Below are positions 49,301 through 57,054 of a DNA stretch of 64,000 bases, piece after piece (within the stretch, counting starts at the first letter, position 1; the number at the start of each line of letters is the position of its first letter). The notes beneath the pieces were generated by a model. It saw only the letters and a list, made by a program, of their open reading frames with translations, searched no databases and had not been told where the DNA came from. The translations under genes and the position numbers were made by a program. The stretch is from Corythucha ciliata (Eukaryota; Arthropoda; Insecta; Hemiptera; Tingidae), in assembly GCA_038030265.1 (NCBI GenBank), contig CM075937.1, positions 10,602,001-10,666,000 on the forward strand. The letters run 5' to 3'.

Positions 49301-52300
49301 AAAACACTAATAATCGTAGCTGAAACTGCGAAAAAGCGCTCATTCGTGGTTTCTCGATGCAATTTTAGTAAAAAAAAACGCTGAATCCCGGTGTATTGAG
49401 TCAATTTTACGGTTAAAATGTACAAAAAAAAAACGCTAATACGTTTTTGGGGCAAGCCCGCGGCTAAACTTAGAAAAATGTGTTACATCGACGAGTAAAA
49501 AAAATTGAGAAAAATCCCTAATTGGCGGTGAAAATCGAGGAAACGCCAATTCGTAGCTTCTGAAGGATATTTCGAAAAAAGTGCTAATAATAATTACAAA
49601 TTTTTGAATAAATTGCCAAAATGTATAAAAAATCCCAAAAACACGTTAATTCACGGCTAACATTGTAAAAATCACTAATTAGCGCGGCTAAAAAGAAGAA
49701 GAAAAACTCTAAATTTCAGCTCAAATTTAGAAAAATTGCTGATTCGCAGCTAAAAATTGCCAATTTGTGGCAAAATTGAGCTAAGTACCTAGCTAAAATT
49801 AAGGAGAATCACTAATTTGCGGATATCGTGTAGTACTAATTAGCTTTGAGTGAAATATAGAACAATTTCGTATTGCGTCTAATTTTGAAACGAAGCCATT
49901 TCGTGGTCTCTGAAGGCAATTTATTTATGGCTAAAATGAAGAAAAACGCTAATTTTATGGCTAAAATGAAGAAAAACGCTAATTTTTAGAGAGAGAGAGA
50001 CTGGTCCATCCGGCGCTCCGGCAGCCTTTTGCTGGGATGCCTTCGAATGACCGGTGCCTAGGCCGTTGCCGACCTTTAACCGGCACACCGCCCCATCCGT
50101 GGCCCGGCTGCCACAGCAAGTGGCGGGTTGCTCCCCCGGTCCTCGTCCCTTAGCCACGACTGGTGGCCAGCCAGCCGTGCTCAAGAGAGACCACGCGGAG
50201 GTGGACGTTCTCCAAGACCGGGAGAGTGGCGAAACGCCTCCGACCCGACTTACAACTACCCTGCAACGGGCATCATAGGCCCCAGCCCCCTCCGCGCCAA
50301 CCAGGCGCGGGAGAAGGACCGGACCTTCTCAAACTCCCTCCGGCTCCCGACTAGCACCGGGTCCGGCGGAGGGCCCTCCACTCCCCATTCCCGATGGCGC
50401 AAGTCGTCATAGAACCCGCAGCGGCGCAGCACGTGATCAGCGGTCTCGTTCTCGTCACCACAAGGGCACAAAGGAGAGTCCCACCGCCTGAATAGCCACA
50501 ACTTGGCGTTGAACGATCCATGGCCGGTGAGGATCGAGGTGGCCGCGTGTTCAGGTATGAACCACCTGGCCGCTGCCAATCGAATCCGCACGTCGGGCAA
50601 GAAGCCGAAAAAACGCCTACCAGTCGTGCTGTCAGCCCAACGCCCCCGCCAGGCCTCCACCACCAAGTCATCGAGGAGGCGAAGTTCCCCCGGCAACCAC
50701 CCGCCCGACACCAAAAGTGCAAGACGTGGGCTGACGAGGTATCGCATACTCGGCGGCCCCTATAATAACTTCCTCCAAATGGAGTACAGCGTCATCAATG
50801 AGGGCCTCCGATAGTGCTGCCGGATCAACAATGACTCCCAAGATTCGAGGAGCCCCCTGACGGCTCCAGCAGAATACGCCTCCCAGTTGGCACGCTGAAA
50901 ATCGAACCGACCCTTATCCCCTTTGACCATCTGAGCGGTGCCTCCAACGACCAGAGAGTAGCTTAGAAGGCAGTGCTCAGCACACGTGTCTTGACTCACT
51001 TCCCACAAAGGGCAAAGGGCTCCGTCAATGTGGGAGTCCCCGAGCAATCCCTGAAAAGTCGGGCCACACTCCAGCCGGTTCGACAGCACTAAAACCCCAC
51101 GCGGCCATAAGGTCTCGCACTTGCGCGCCCCTGACCGAGCCATGCCTGGAGGCCCATGCTGGGTCCCAAGCGTTGAAGTCCCCCCCAACCACCGTGGGCA
51201 TTCCCGTTAGGGACGCAAAGGTGTTCTCGAGGGAAGCAACAAACTCCGTGCCGTCCTCCAGCGAAGGGGGCCAATAACATGAGATCAGGCCCATCCGGCA
51301 GCCTCTCTTCGCCTAGTCCAGGAGGGAAGGGGGAACTGATCTCCTCACAAACTCACGGCTTATTTTGGAAAAATCACTAATTAGCGTGGCTAAAATTAAG
51401 AAAAATGCTCATTTTCAGCTCTAATTTAGGAATATAATTTTTGTTGAGCAAAAGGCGGCGTTGCTTCTTATCTACGAATTCATTCCTGTGAAATTAGTGA
51501 GGAAAGCCCGCCAAATTGGTTTCTATGAGTGCCCAAAGCTGTAAATTTGATTTTAAATGGGCCAAACCCCTTGAACCTGATTTATTCAAGTGCCCAATCC
51601 TGTAAAATTAGTGTTAAAAGTCGCGAAATGTGCGCAAAATCTATAGCCATCGATGGAACGAGAACTGGTGACAGTGATACGCAGGGACAACTGCCGGACG
51701 GACCTACTACACATATCGTGGTCAGGGGTGGAAACCCCTCCCCCCACTCAGTCTTTATAATAAACAAGAAATATAATTGTTAAGTATAGCGTTAAATCAA
51801 GGATTTTCTCCACATTTTACACAAAAATTAGCGCTATTTCTACACATTATCCGCCAATTAGCGCTAAAGCAAAATTTGAGCCACAAATTAAAATTCTCAA
51901 GGACGCTTTAGGCTATAGCCACTGTATTTTCAATTTGAGCCGCATATTGAAAATGTGGTCTATTAGCGTTTTTTTATCAATTTTAGACACGAATTGGCTT
52001 TTTCCTTCATTTTAGCTGTAATTTAGCGATTTTTTCCATTTATAGCTGTGAATTATGTCACTTTTTTCCGGTTTGAACTGAAAATTGCCTTTTTTCTTTA
52101 TTTTTGCCGCGATTATTATTGGTTTTCTCAATATTAGTCGCGAATAAGCGTTTTGTTTTTGATTTTTTTTTTTTACATTTGAGCCACACATTAGCAATTT
52201 TTTCACTTTTAGACACGGATTAGCGCTTTTTCTCAGTTTCATCCAAAAAGTAGCATTTTTTCTCAATCTTCTTCGTTGATTACGTGTATAATTACCAATT

Positions 52301-55300
52301 ATTTTTCATTTTCGCCTTGAATTAGCTATTGTCCTAATTTTAGCCACTAATTTCGTCAACTTCCAATCCATTAGCAATTCTTCCCAATTTCAATCGTAAA
52401 TTAGCGATTTTTTGCAAATTTAGCCACGAAATTTTTTTTTTTTTCTCCACAAATGGGTAATTTTTCAAAGTATCAGTTGCGAATTTGCTATTTTTCTCTG
52501 TTTTTGCCCAAAACTGGAGTTTTTTTTGTTTTTTTTTTAGCAGCGATTTTTTCACTTCTATAGCCTTGAATTAGCGCTTTTTCTCAATTTTGGTCGTGGC
52601 ACCGCGTGCTTGGGCCGTGGGGGCGTGTGTGGCCGTAGGACCGGCTGGGATCGGACGTGAGATCGTTGACTGACAGTGTATGTTGCTCGGCTATTATGGT
52701 CTTACGTTCGCCTCTTGAGGCGACGGCCAGCGGGTAATCGTATAGTGTATGGGGCGCTTTAGCCAATTTTTGAAGTCATTCCTTCTCTATTCCTGTCTAG
52801 TTGCGGAATTTTGTGTTTTTTTGTTGTTTTTTTTACTTCCAAAACAGTAACTATTGCTAATGTGGCAACCAATTGTATGATAATTGGATAAATAAAAGCA
52901 TGACGAATGATCTACGTTAAGATAAAACCATTTTTACCCCCTCCCGCTTTCTTCCCCTCTCACCATACCCTTACCACAAAAATAAACCGTCGAAATTTTT
53001 CCCAGGAGCTCAGAAAACAATGCATGGATTTTGCAACGGCTCTTCTCGACCACACGCGCAGCTCGTACGAATTGGAAGTCCTACTGAATCACGACCCGAC
53101 TGGACCCGCTTTTGAGCACGGCGAGCGCATGCATTTGAATCGTCTCAAACTCGCTATTAAATTGAGACAGAAAAAGGTGAGTTATTGAAGCGTGACATTA
53201 TGCGTGCGTGGGGTTGTGTGGGGAGGGGGACGCACGATAATATCGTTCTTTGATTAATTCAACATAGTTCGTGGTGTAAGTGTGTTACGTGTGAAGGGTG
53301 AGAGTTGTTTGGGCGGCTTGATGATGGAGGGGGGGGGAGACTGTCATTATCGACTTCTAATGAAGCTTGTTGTATAAAGCTCTCCGTCCTATTGAGTTGT
53401 AAGAGTGAAAAGGACTGAGAAATGAAGCAGGGCGCCAACTAGAACTATGTATGGATGCGAAGGGTTGGAAAACAATGGGATGAAAATGGAATAGTGGTTC
53501 AGAGATGTGTGTGTGGTGGCGGGCGAGGAGGGAATGGGGTGATACTGCGTGGGACTGATGTGAGTGATTAATGAAACGTCTAGTTGGCCATGGCATGGTG
53601 GGAAAGGGGGATGCGTTCCACCACGAACTGGAATGTGAGGCATGAAGCTTTGCCAAAACTGGATATATGTAGTTCCTTGGTAATAACCATCGAGCGATTC
53701 ACCATTTTATGACAGCGAAGATCCCTGGGGGTTAATCGAGATAGAGTGAGTTGCTCACTTTTTTTGTTTGTGTGTTTCAGTTTGTCGCGCACCCCAACGT
53801 CCAACAACTCCTCGCTTCCATCTGGTACGAAGGCCTACCCGGTTTTCGACGTCAAAACATGTTCCTTCAAGCGCTACAAATCGTTCGGATAGGCTCCCTG
53901 TTTCCATTGTTCTCCATCATGTACATCATCGCTCCCCATTCAAAGCCCGGCCAAACTCTTAGGAAACCTTTTATCAAATTTTTATGCCATTCGGCGTCAT
54001 ACTTTACATTTCTATGTAAGTCCGCGGTTGTCATTTCCTTCTTTTTTTCGCGGTAATTTTATTTCTGGTTTCTCTCGTTTTTCTTCCTCAGTTTTACTAA
54101 TTTTGGCGTCGCAAAGAATCGAAACACTGCTGGACTGGACGCAAGATTCAACGTTGACCGCCTCTGTAAATAATACAACGCCTAAAATCACCCAGACGAA
54201 AAGAGGCTCATTACCGACCATAATTGAATGGCTCATATTGGCCTGGGTGGCGGGTGAGTGACTCCCTCCACCACGCCCCCCCCCTTTCATACAAATTTTT
54301 CCATCATTTTTTTTTTAAATTTCTTTAAGGATTGATGTGGAGTGAAGTGAAACAACTCTGGGATGTAGGTCTCGAAGATTATTTAGCCGACATGTGGAAC
54401 GTGATCGATTTCATTACAAATTCACTTTACGTGGCAACGGTGGCTCTTAGGATAGTCTCCTACTACCAGGTAATTTCATTTTGCGAGTCGAATAAATCAG
54501 TTCTCTTCTTGAAAAAAAAAAAGTCGTCCTATTTTTTTAATTTGTTTGTTTTTTCAAATGAAAAATGTGCGGGCGCAGGTGCAGTCTTGTTAAAAACATT
54601 TACAAAAGTTGAAAACCCTCACCATAGCTTGTAGTGCATTAGAATGGTAGCCCCTTAACATCCTAAATCAGTCCTGTAACTCCCCCCTCCCTTGTTATAC
54701 CCCCCTCTCTGATGAGCGATTATCGTTTACAGGTGCAAAAAGAACTCCAAGCTGGAATACGAGCGATCGATATTCCAAGAGAAAATTGGGATACTTGGGA
54801 TCCTATGCTCATTTCAGAAGGGTTATTTTCTGCTGCCAATATATTCAGGTGAGCAGGCAAATGAGAGAGGGCGGGGAAGAACACTAAATTAAAGCTTTAG
54901 GGCCGTATTCATAGTCGTCAAGCTGAATATTTGCTTATGCGACTTTAAATCGGTCGTTTTAACTAGTGAACCATCTGTTATGAGTCGAAATAAGCGAATA
55001 CTCAGCCTGAATGACGACTATGAATACGGGCCTTAATCTGTTTTTTGTTTCCACAGTTCCTTAAAATTAGTTTATATATTTTCCGTTAATCCGTACCTGG
55101 GGCCTCTACAAGTTTCGTTGAGTCGAATGGTTCTCGACATTATGAAGTTTTTCTTCCTTTACGTACTAGTTTTATTCGCGTTTTCCTGCGGTGAGCTAAC
55201 GAAAAAAAAAAATTTTTTTTACGGTGCGTATTTCATCATGTTTCTTCATCATTAACAGGTATGAACCAGTTACTTTGGTACTACGCCGATATGGAAAAGC

Positions 55301-55385
55301 AAAGGTGTCCCAACGCGACCACTCCATTCGATACGAGAAATCCCAACGATCCTGACGCTTGCATAGTTTGGAGAAGATTCGCGAA
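25143..55385 (+). CDS. Trpgamma: TRPC-family cation channel, TRPgamma-like, partial gene of 10 exons
   Basis: Ten exons with GT-AG borders and compatible phases join into about 556 residues of a transient receptor potential canonical channel, a plasma-membrane Ca2+/Na+ channel acting downstream of phospholipase C in arthropods. In order (residue 1 = Met at 25144): ankyrin-like region (1-125), the TRP_2/linker region with GCDEC and [18 protein letters not shown] (127-250), pre-S1 with [17 protein letters not shown], then hydrophobic segments S1 (about 285-303), S2 (315-340), S3 (371-388), S4 (402-428) and S5 (493-514), and the first part of the pore region (NQLLWYYA). Exons: 25143-25380, 33674-33816, 43985-44186, 53006-53176, 53781-54015, 54092-54253, 54330-54469, 54733-54848, 55057-55190, 55259-55385. 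There is no internal stop or frameshift. The 5' exons and the exons for pore helix, S6, TRP box (EWKFAR) and C terminus were not found, so the gene extends beyond both sides of what is seen. Family assignment is firm; TRPgamma rather than TRP or TRPL is from recall. Confidence 0.93.
26420..28250 (+). pseudogene. Jockey/CR1-type LINE reverse transcriptase remnant
   Basis: Fragments of a non-LTR retrotransposon ORF2 in several frames, in the first visible TRPC intron, same orientation as the gene. A pre-RT piece is at 26438-26670. RT motifs run from 26950: ITPVPKKGN and the region [13 protein letters not shown], then [20 protein letters not shown] (27610-27669) and the catalytic box as YTDDT at 27712-27726, where families normally have Y(A/V)DDT. 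Thumb pieces LAFNSSKTQ-like (ALNSSKTQ), [12 protein letters not shown] and [13 protein letters not shown] follow. The endonuclease domain is absent, and frameshifts and stops (for example around 27500) show it is dead. Locally GC-richer than its surroundings. Confidence 0.85.
28280..29500 (-). repeat. Degenerate ~30-bp minisatellite (minus orientation) in TRPC intron
   Basis: Repeated TTTTTCTCAATTTTAGCCGC...GAATTAGCG units, highly diverged, beginning directly after the LINE remnant. Non-coding. Confidence 0.75.
29700..30060 (+). repeat. Short degenerate array, TTTTTAGGGCGCGAATGG
   Basis: About ten loose units of 30-35 bp with ATTTTTAGGGCGCGAAT and GGCNGATTTTGCT words, a different minisatellite from its neighbours. 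Related units occur at 41930-42010. Confidence 0.5.
30060..31780. repeat. ~30-bp minisatellite in two opposite orientations
   Basis: From 30060 to about 31080 the units read GCTAATTCGCGGCTAAAATT (plus). From about 31130 to 31780 they read as the reverse complement (CTCAATTTTAGCC...GAATTAGCG). The switch makes a diffuse long palindrome. Non-coding. Confidence 0.7.
31845..31936. mobile_element. Fragment of the GTGCGTTTACAC MITE family
   Basis: Contains GTGTTTACACCAAAGGAAAT, TTTGTGTCTGACACTAAATT, TTCAAGCAATAA and GGTGTAAACGCAC, the same words as the right half of the MITE at 22988-23205. Confidence 0.6.
31937..33673. other. Intron DNA, no gene or repeat recognised
   Basis: AT-rich intron with poly-T, poly-G and poly-C tracts. 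ORFs on both strands show no family features. Confidence 0.4.
33674..33816 (+). CDS. Trpgamma: TRPC exon b (ankyrin region end)
   Basis: Preceded by a poly-T tract and CAG (33671-33673); donor GTGAGG at 33817. Encodes [19 protein letters not shown] and the ankyrin motif [20 protein letters not shown]. It ends two bases into the arginine codon that exon c completes. The intron before it is about 8.3 kb. Confidence 0.93.
34162..34480 (+). pseudogene. Ty1/copia gag fragment, truncated
   Basis: An open frame from an ATG encodes about 106 residues typical of the N-terminal gag region of copia elements (DUF4219/UBN2 type): [40 protein letters not shown] and [12 protein letters not shown]. It normally forms the nucleocapsid of the retrotransposon. 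After LSMKFV the frame runs into an unrelated GC-rich segment (34481-34775), so the rest of gag-pol is lost. No LTR recognised upstream. Confidence 0.8.
34481..34775 (+). mobile_element. 3' end of an R1-like LINE (plus orientation)
   Basis: GC-rich block in AT-rich intron. Its reverse complement shares TTAGCCACG, CTGGCCAGCCAGCCG and GAGAGACCACGCGGAGGTGG with 50110-50210, the 3' part of the R1-like LINE there. It ends in a GAGAGAGAGAG tract, as that element does. It is a 5'-truncated insertion that disrupts the copia fragment. Confidence 0.65.
34780..36840 (+). repeat. Longest ~30-bp minisatellite array (plus orientation)
   Basis: Around sixty diverged units of GCTAATTCGCGGCTAAAATT plus GAGAAAAA, 28-36 bp each, in the second visible TRPC intron. 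Confidence 0.8.
37831..38034. mobile_element. Hairpin element with ~52-bp terminal inverted repeats
   Basis: CCTTGTGGATGAATGAATTG... (37831-37882) is repeated inverted, almost perfectly, at 37982-38034. The 100-bp interior carries CTGAAGATGATGT...ACATCGAAAACCGG, a stem followed by GAAA reminiscent of a hammerhead core. Confidence 0.75.
38035..39815. other. Intron DNA, nothing recognised
   Basis: Scattered ORFs below 90 codons without family features, a poly-G run near 39503 and AT-rich DNA. Confidence 0.4.
39816..40750 (+). mobile_element. hAT element, CAGGGGTGG terminus, array-free copy, 3' truncated
   Basis: Starts CAGGGGTGGCCAAAATACC. It shares with 19120-21951 the left body (CAATAGACAAGTTGACAAAATG, TAGTACCGAACCGGCGAGCA) and the right body (CTCCACTTTTTCGAAAAA, TTTTTGTGCCAAATG, GGTGTCACTA). 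It lacks the 2-kb minisatellite present there. The right terminal repeat is missing. A MITE sits inside it at about 39920-40252. Confidence 0.75.
39920..40252. mobile_element. MITE with TTGTTCCGGCAGCAG termini
   Basis: Left TTGTTCCGGCAGCAGCCTG...AAGTGCATTTCATTTAT and right AATGCACTTCTCCCGACAGG...CTGTCGGAACAA are inverted copies, followed inward by inverted ATAAGTTTATATGAGATCT-like stretches. A fragment of the same end (CTCCGGCAGCTGGCGG...AAGAGTGCATTTCATTTAT) lies at 5698-5736. Confidence 0.65.
40778..41486 (+). repeat. Direct duplication, copy 1 (~709 bp)
   Basis: Near-identical to 43033-43743, differing by about three small changes (for example AAACATATG against AAAAATATG). Internally it contains four ~90-bp tandem units (TTTATAAAACGTTTTTCAAT... 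from about 40968). Ends in TTGCTGACTGGGTAG. No coding potential. Confidence 0.9.
41565..41760 (+). repeat. ~20-bp minisatellite, AAAACTGACGATTTTACCCC, second locus
   Basis: About ten units, including the same phrases as 8030-8060 and 8990-9120 (CTGAAGTGTTCTTCCGAAGAT, shortened here to its core GTTCTTCCGAAGAT). Confidence 0.7.
42455..42760 (+). repeat. Dispersed repeat with GGGGCGGACCGCCC end
   Basis: Shares GGAAAAATGATGATT, GTTCATGTTCATAGATT, TGTGGCTAAATATTCGAT and CCACGAAAGC with 48935-49195. Begins GTAGGGGCGGACCGCCCAGG, a GC-rich palindromic end typical of DNA transposons. Non-coding. Confidence 0.6.
43033..43743 (+). repeat. Direct duplication, copy 2 (~711 bp)
   Basis: Second copy of 40778-41486 with the same orientation and borders (GAGTGATCAAGC to CTGACTGGGTAG), including the four 90-bp internal units. 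It lies 240 bp upstream of TRPC exon c. Confidence 0.9.
43942..43983 (+). repeat. (TTTA)n microsatellite abutting the exon c acceptor
   Basis: About ten TTTA units run directly into TTTCAG. It replaces a normal polypyrimidine tract, so its length could affect splicing of exon c. Confidence 0.8.
43985..44186 (+). CDS. Trpgamma: TRPC exon c (TRP_2 region)
   Basis: The acceptor is the TTTCAG that closes a (TTTA)n repeat (about 43942-43980), an unusually A-containing polypyrimidine tract. Donor GTTTTT at 44187. The frame encodes [25 protein letters not shown] and [20 protein letters not shown], near-invariant in TRPC channels. The intron before it is about 10.2 kb. Confidence 0.95.
44187..45780. 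other. Intron DNA, no gene seen
   Basis: Contains a short array around GTGAAATTGCCAGTTTC (45170-45300). The ORF at 44516-44995 has no family features. Confidence 0.4.
45790..46210 (+). repeat. Degenerate ~30-bp minisatellite leading into a perfect 55-bp array
   Basis: Old diverged GCTAAAATTGAGAAAAAGCG units, with a 20-bp poly-A near 46081-46100, running without a break into the homogeneous array that follows. Confidence 0.7.
46211..46485 (+). repeat. Homogeneous 55-bp tandem array, 5 copies
   Basis: CGCGCCAGTTCGTGGCTTGA recurs at 46211, 46266, 46321, 46376 and 46431, exactly 55 bp apart and essentially identical. The unit equals two of the ~28-bp units. Because 55 is not a multiple of three, all three minus frames read through it and give spurious 100-residue ORFs. 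Confidence 0.95.
46416..46712 (+). repeat. Inverted repeat, left arm (~297 bp)
   Basis: Reverse complement of 48571-48868 with very few differences. It contains CAGGGGGGGGGG followed by GATACTCGGTTCCATTGTTT, GGCACTAGCTACACAAGTGT and one 55-bp unit. Flanking GGTACGCGATACCGG is part of the arm. Confidence 0.9.
46711..48626 (+). repeat. Three ~670-bp tandem units between inverted arms
   Basis: TTCTACACTTGTGTAGCTAG begins units at 46711, 47382 and 48052 and the right arm at 48627 (spacings 671, 670, 575). The third unit has lost about 95 bp after GAGTATCCCC. Units are nearly identical. No ORF of note. Confidence 0.92.
48571..48868 (-). repeat. Inverted repeat, right arm (~298 bp)
   Basis: Mirror of 46416-46712. 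It carries one 55-bp unit where the left side has five, followed by older minus-orientation minisatellite. Confidence 0.9.
48935..49195 (+). repeat. Dispersed repeat, second copy of the 42455 family
   Basis: Same order of shared words as 42455-42760 (ATCGGAAAAATGAGGATT, CCATGTTCATAGATTTA, GTGGTTGAATATTCGAT, CCACGAAAGCGCCATTCTGA). Non-coding. Confidence 0.6.
49195..49987 (+). repeat. Degenerate ~30-bp minisatellite (plus orientation)
   Basis: Diverged GCTAATTCGCGGCTAAAATT units. The last 60 bp are a fresh exact doubling of a 30-bp unit (TTATGGCTAAAATGAAGAAA, at about 49927 and 49957), right at the LINE 3' end. Confidence 0.7.
49988..51320 (-). pseudogene. R1-like LINE with internal deletion of the reverse transcriptase
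   Basis: GC-rich minus-strand fragment of a non-LTR retrotransposon. From its 5' side: endonuclease residues [20 protein letters not shown] (about 51150-51210), whose GGDFNAWDP motif is an APE-type catalytic element, then the region following the endonuclease down to about 50760. It then jumps to the ORF2 C terminus (50747-50256), with [11 protein letters not shown] and a CCHC knuckle [17 protein letters not shown] (C-1-C-8-H-4-C). The RT domain is missing, so about 2 kb was deleted near 50755. The 3' UTR ends in (GA)n at 49990-50000. A related 3' end is at 34481-34775. Confidence 0.8.
51360..51450 (+). repeat. Short minisatellite piece after the LINE
   Basis: CACTAATTAGCGTGGCTAAA-type units resume on the far side of the LINE, showing that the LINE inserted into an existing array. 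Confidence 0.5.
51790..52600 (-). repeat. Degenerate ~30-bp minisatellite (minus orientation)
   Basis: TTTTTCTCAATTTTAGCC...GAATTAGCG units, diverged and T-rich, ending about 400 bp before TRPC exon d. Confidence 0.75.
52601..53005. other. Intron end before TRPC exon d, nothing recognised
   Basis: A GC-richer 150-bp segment (52600-52760) followed by T-rich intron leading to the CCCAG acceptor. Confidence 0.4.
53006..53176 (+). CDS. Trpgamma: TRPC exon d
   Basis: Acceptor CCCAG (53001-53005), donor GTGAGT (53177). 57 codons, phase 0 at both ends. Encodes [20 protein letters not shown] and [20 protein letters not shown], the linker-helix region before S1. It follows an 8.8-kb intron that holds an R1-like LINE and a large inverted/tandem repeat. 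Confidence 0.95.
53781..54015 (+). CDS. Trpgamma: TRPC exon e (pre-S1, S1, start of S2)
   Basis: Acceptor TTTCAG at 53775-53780, donor GTAAGT at 54016. Encodes [19 protein letters not shown] followed by the S1 hydrophobic stretch [15 protein letters not shown] and the [15 protein letters not shown] motif that begins S2. It ends after the first base of a Phe codon. Confidence 0.95.
54092..54253 (+). CDS. Trpgamma: TRPC exon f (S2 end, loop, S3)
   Basis: Acceptor CTCAG at 54087-54091, donor GTGAGT at 54254. Encodes [11 protein letters not shown], a variable extracellular loop with an NNTT glycosylation sequon, the [10 protein letters not shown] segment and S3 ([10 protein letters not shown]). 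Introns on either side are only 76 bp. Confidence 0.94.
54330..54469 (+). CDS. Trpgamma: TRPC exon g (S3-S4)
   Basis: Acceptor TTTAAG (54324-54329) completes the split Gly codon; donor GTAATT at 54470. Encodes [20 protein letters not shown] and the S4 stretch [19 protein letters not shown]. The reading frame runs on past the donor into the intron by chance. Confidence 0.94.
54733..54848 (+). CDS. Trpgamma: TRPC exon h (S4-S5 linker)
   Basis: Acceptor TTTACAG (ends 54732), donor GTGAGC at 54849. Encodes VQKELQAGI and [17 protein letters not shown], the conserved cytoplasmic S4-S5 stretch of TRPC channels. It has no Met start, so it is visible only as an exon. Confidence 0.93.
54900..55032. 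mobile_element. PIF/Harbinger-like MITE inside a TRPC intron
   Basis: GGGCCGTATTCATAGTCGTC at the left is inverted at the right (GACGACTATGAATACGGGCC). A perfect TTA duplication flanks it (54897-54899 and 55033-55035). At 133 bp it makes up most of the 208-bp intron between exons h and i and folds into a long hairpin. Confidence 0.85.
55057..55190 (+). CDS. Trpgamma: TRPC exon i (S5)
   Basis: Acceptor TTTCCACAG (ends 55056), donor GTGAGC at 55191. Encodes [20 protein letters not shown] and S5 ([16 protein letters not shown]). The intron before it consists largely of a 133-bp Harbinger-like MITE whose right end lies 24 bp from this acceptor. Confidence 0.94.
55259..55385 (+). CDS. Trpgamma: TRPC exon j (start of pore region), last exon seen
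   Basis: Acceptor TTAACAG (ends 55258), donor GTAAGT at 55386. Encodes [17 protein letters not shown] and [11 protein letters not shown], the extracellular turret leading to the pore. The next expected exon (LFETTQTLFW, pore helix) was not found up to 64000, so the following intron exceeds 8.6 kb. Confidence 0.92.
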
Positions 55386-55889
55386 GTAAGTTTTTTTTTT
55401 TTTTTGTTTCGTATTTATAGAATGCGTGGATGATCTGTCGAAAGCTTAAGGGGCTGTTGGACCTATTGTTCTCAGACGGCATCATTTTTCTTGGGTTCTA
55501 GTTGGAATTTTTTCATTTTTTTTTTTAAATAATTAGTTCAGGAAAAACTCTAAAACGTGGAGCTCGCGTATTTTCAATCTGGTGATCAGGTAATTTATAA
55601 ATGATTAAATAAAAATAAAAAAAATGAAACGGAGAATTTGCGAGCTTGAGAATTTTCTTTGATTTTTTTTTATAATTTAGAAATTTTGCGCGGAAAAAAA
55701 TTCCCAGCCGTTTTCGAGAAAAACGTGTAAATAGATGACAAGCTTTTCAACAACAAAAATTATCAACGTTCCCTATAATAGTTCAGGCTTCTACTCATAG
55801 ATCTCGCTTAGTTAGTGGTGCATTTCACAGATGTCACTTACTAAAATTATGTCCACTCGTCTCGTTAGAGAACCTTTCAAACACAGGTA
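55386..55889. other. Start of the long intron after exon j, no exon found
   Basis: T-rich intron sequence. No residues of the expected pore exon are visible in any frame. Confidence 0.4.
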
Positions 55890-56043
55890 CTAGGTCTATT
55901 CGTTTGTCGTCCCGGACTACTCCGAGCAGCACGAAATTTTGCAACCTCGCGGGTTATCATGTGAAATAACGCGAAAAAATAATGAAAGGTTAGTACTTTC
56001 AGTGCTAATAGTGCAGCTCCGGACGACAAACGAATAAACCTAC
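55890..56043. mobile_element. MITE with AGGTCTATTCGTTTGTCGTC termini
   Basis: AGGTCTATTCGTTTGTCGTC (about 55891) is inverted at GACGACAAACGAATAAACCT (about 56024-56043). The interior is non-coding. Confidence 0.7.
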
Positions 56044-56272
56044 TGCAACACGGATTTCAGCGCCATATTTGGTCCCTCAGTTGTTAGGGTAAACAAAATA
56101 TCATGAATGAAAAAATTATCATCGTAACAGCAAACAAACGCGGAACGCGATCGAAATAAATCATAATATATTACTTGTCAATGAGATCAGGTGATATGTA
56201 ATTATAATCATGTGAGGGACCAAGCATGGCGCCGATTTCCGTGTTGCAGAACTCGTGTTTTATAGTGCCTTA

Positions 56273-56430
56273 GGGCCGTATTCATAAACGCCACTCAAAT
56301 GCTACTTAACTTATGCTAAGTTAAGTGTAAGTGAAGGGTGTTTTAAGTTAAGAACAGGTTTTCTATTCAGAAACGTCACTTCATCTTTACTTACTTAAGT
56401 CTAAGTAAAGGGTAAGTTAAGGGTGAGTGT
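56273..56430. mobile_element. Partial Harbinger-like MITE
   Basis: Begins TTA then GGGCCGTATTCATAAACGCC, the family terminus, with internal inverted CTTAACTTATGC/AAGTTAAG words. The right terminus is not present in recognisable form. Confidence 0.5.
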
Positions 56431-57054
56431 AGACGGAATCGTTCATACGAACGGGTCGAGCACTAGAAGTCTTCTCTCTTGTTATTATTTTACTATGCCG
56501 CGATGCACTTTCACTTACCGTTTCTCAAAGATCTCAAATCAACGCGAATTCCCTGTTGTTGCTGTTGAAGAATCAGTTTTTTTTTTTTTTTTTTTTTTAA
56601 GGTAGAGACATCTGATTTTTAAGCCTCGAAAGTTTTTCGCCGCTAATTCGCGCTGTGGTTTGAGAAACGCCTACTCTTTTTTCCTCTCTCTCTTTTGTCT
56701 TGACAGTTTTTGAAAGGCACGAAATTTCAATTTTTAGAAACATAATAACATTGTTTCTACTATTCCAGAGTCCGTGCTTCAAACTCGAATCAACGCATGA
56801 TAATTCCGTAGCTGAAATATTCGTGAGTTAGTTCGGCGAAACTCCCTACCTTAAAAAATAAGAGTGCCTAATTTACTGACCCAGAGTTATCTCTACTGAC
56901 CAGATACTTAAAATGTTCAGTTTGCGCTGAAAATTGGCATGTAGTTTCCACGTGGCCCAATCCACCTTGCCCCAAAATTTGAACCCGGCCAGTTGAGGGG
57001 AAACTCGGGAAATTCCGGACTATTGAGAGAGGGTTTTATACCAATATGAAAGAT

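Noticed and set aside
50351..50814. Plus-strand ORFs of 80-123 codons at the R1-like LINE
   Set aside because: Shadows of the GC-rich minus-strand ORF2 C terminus.
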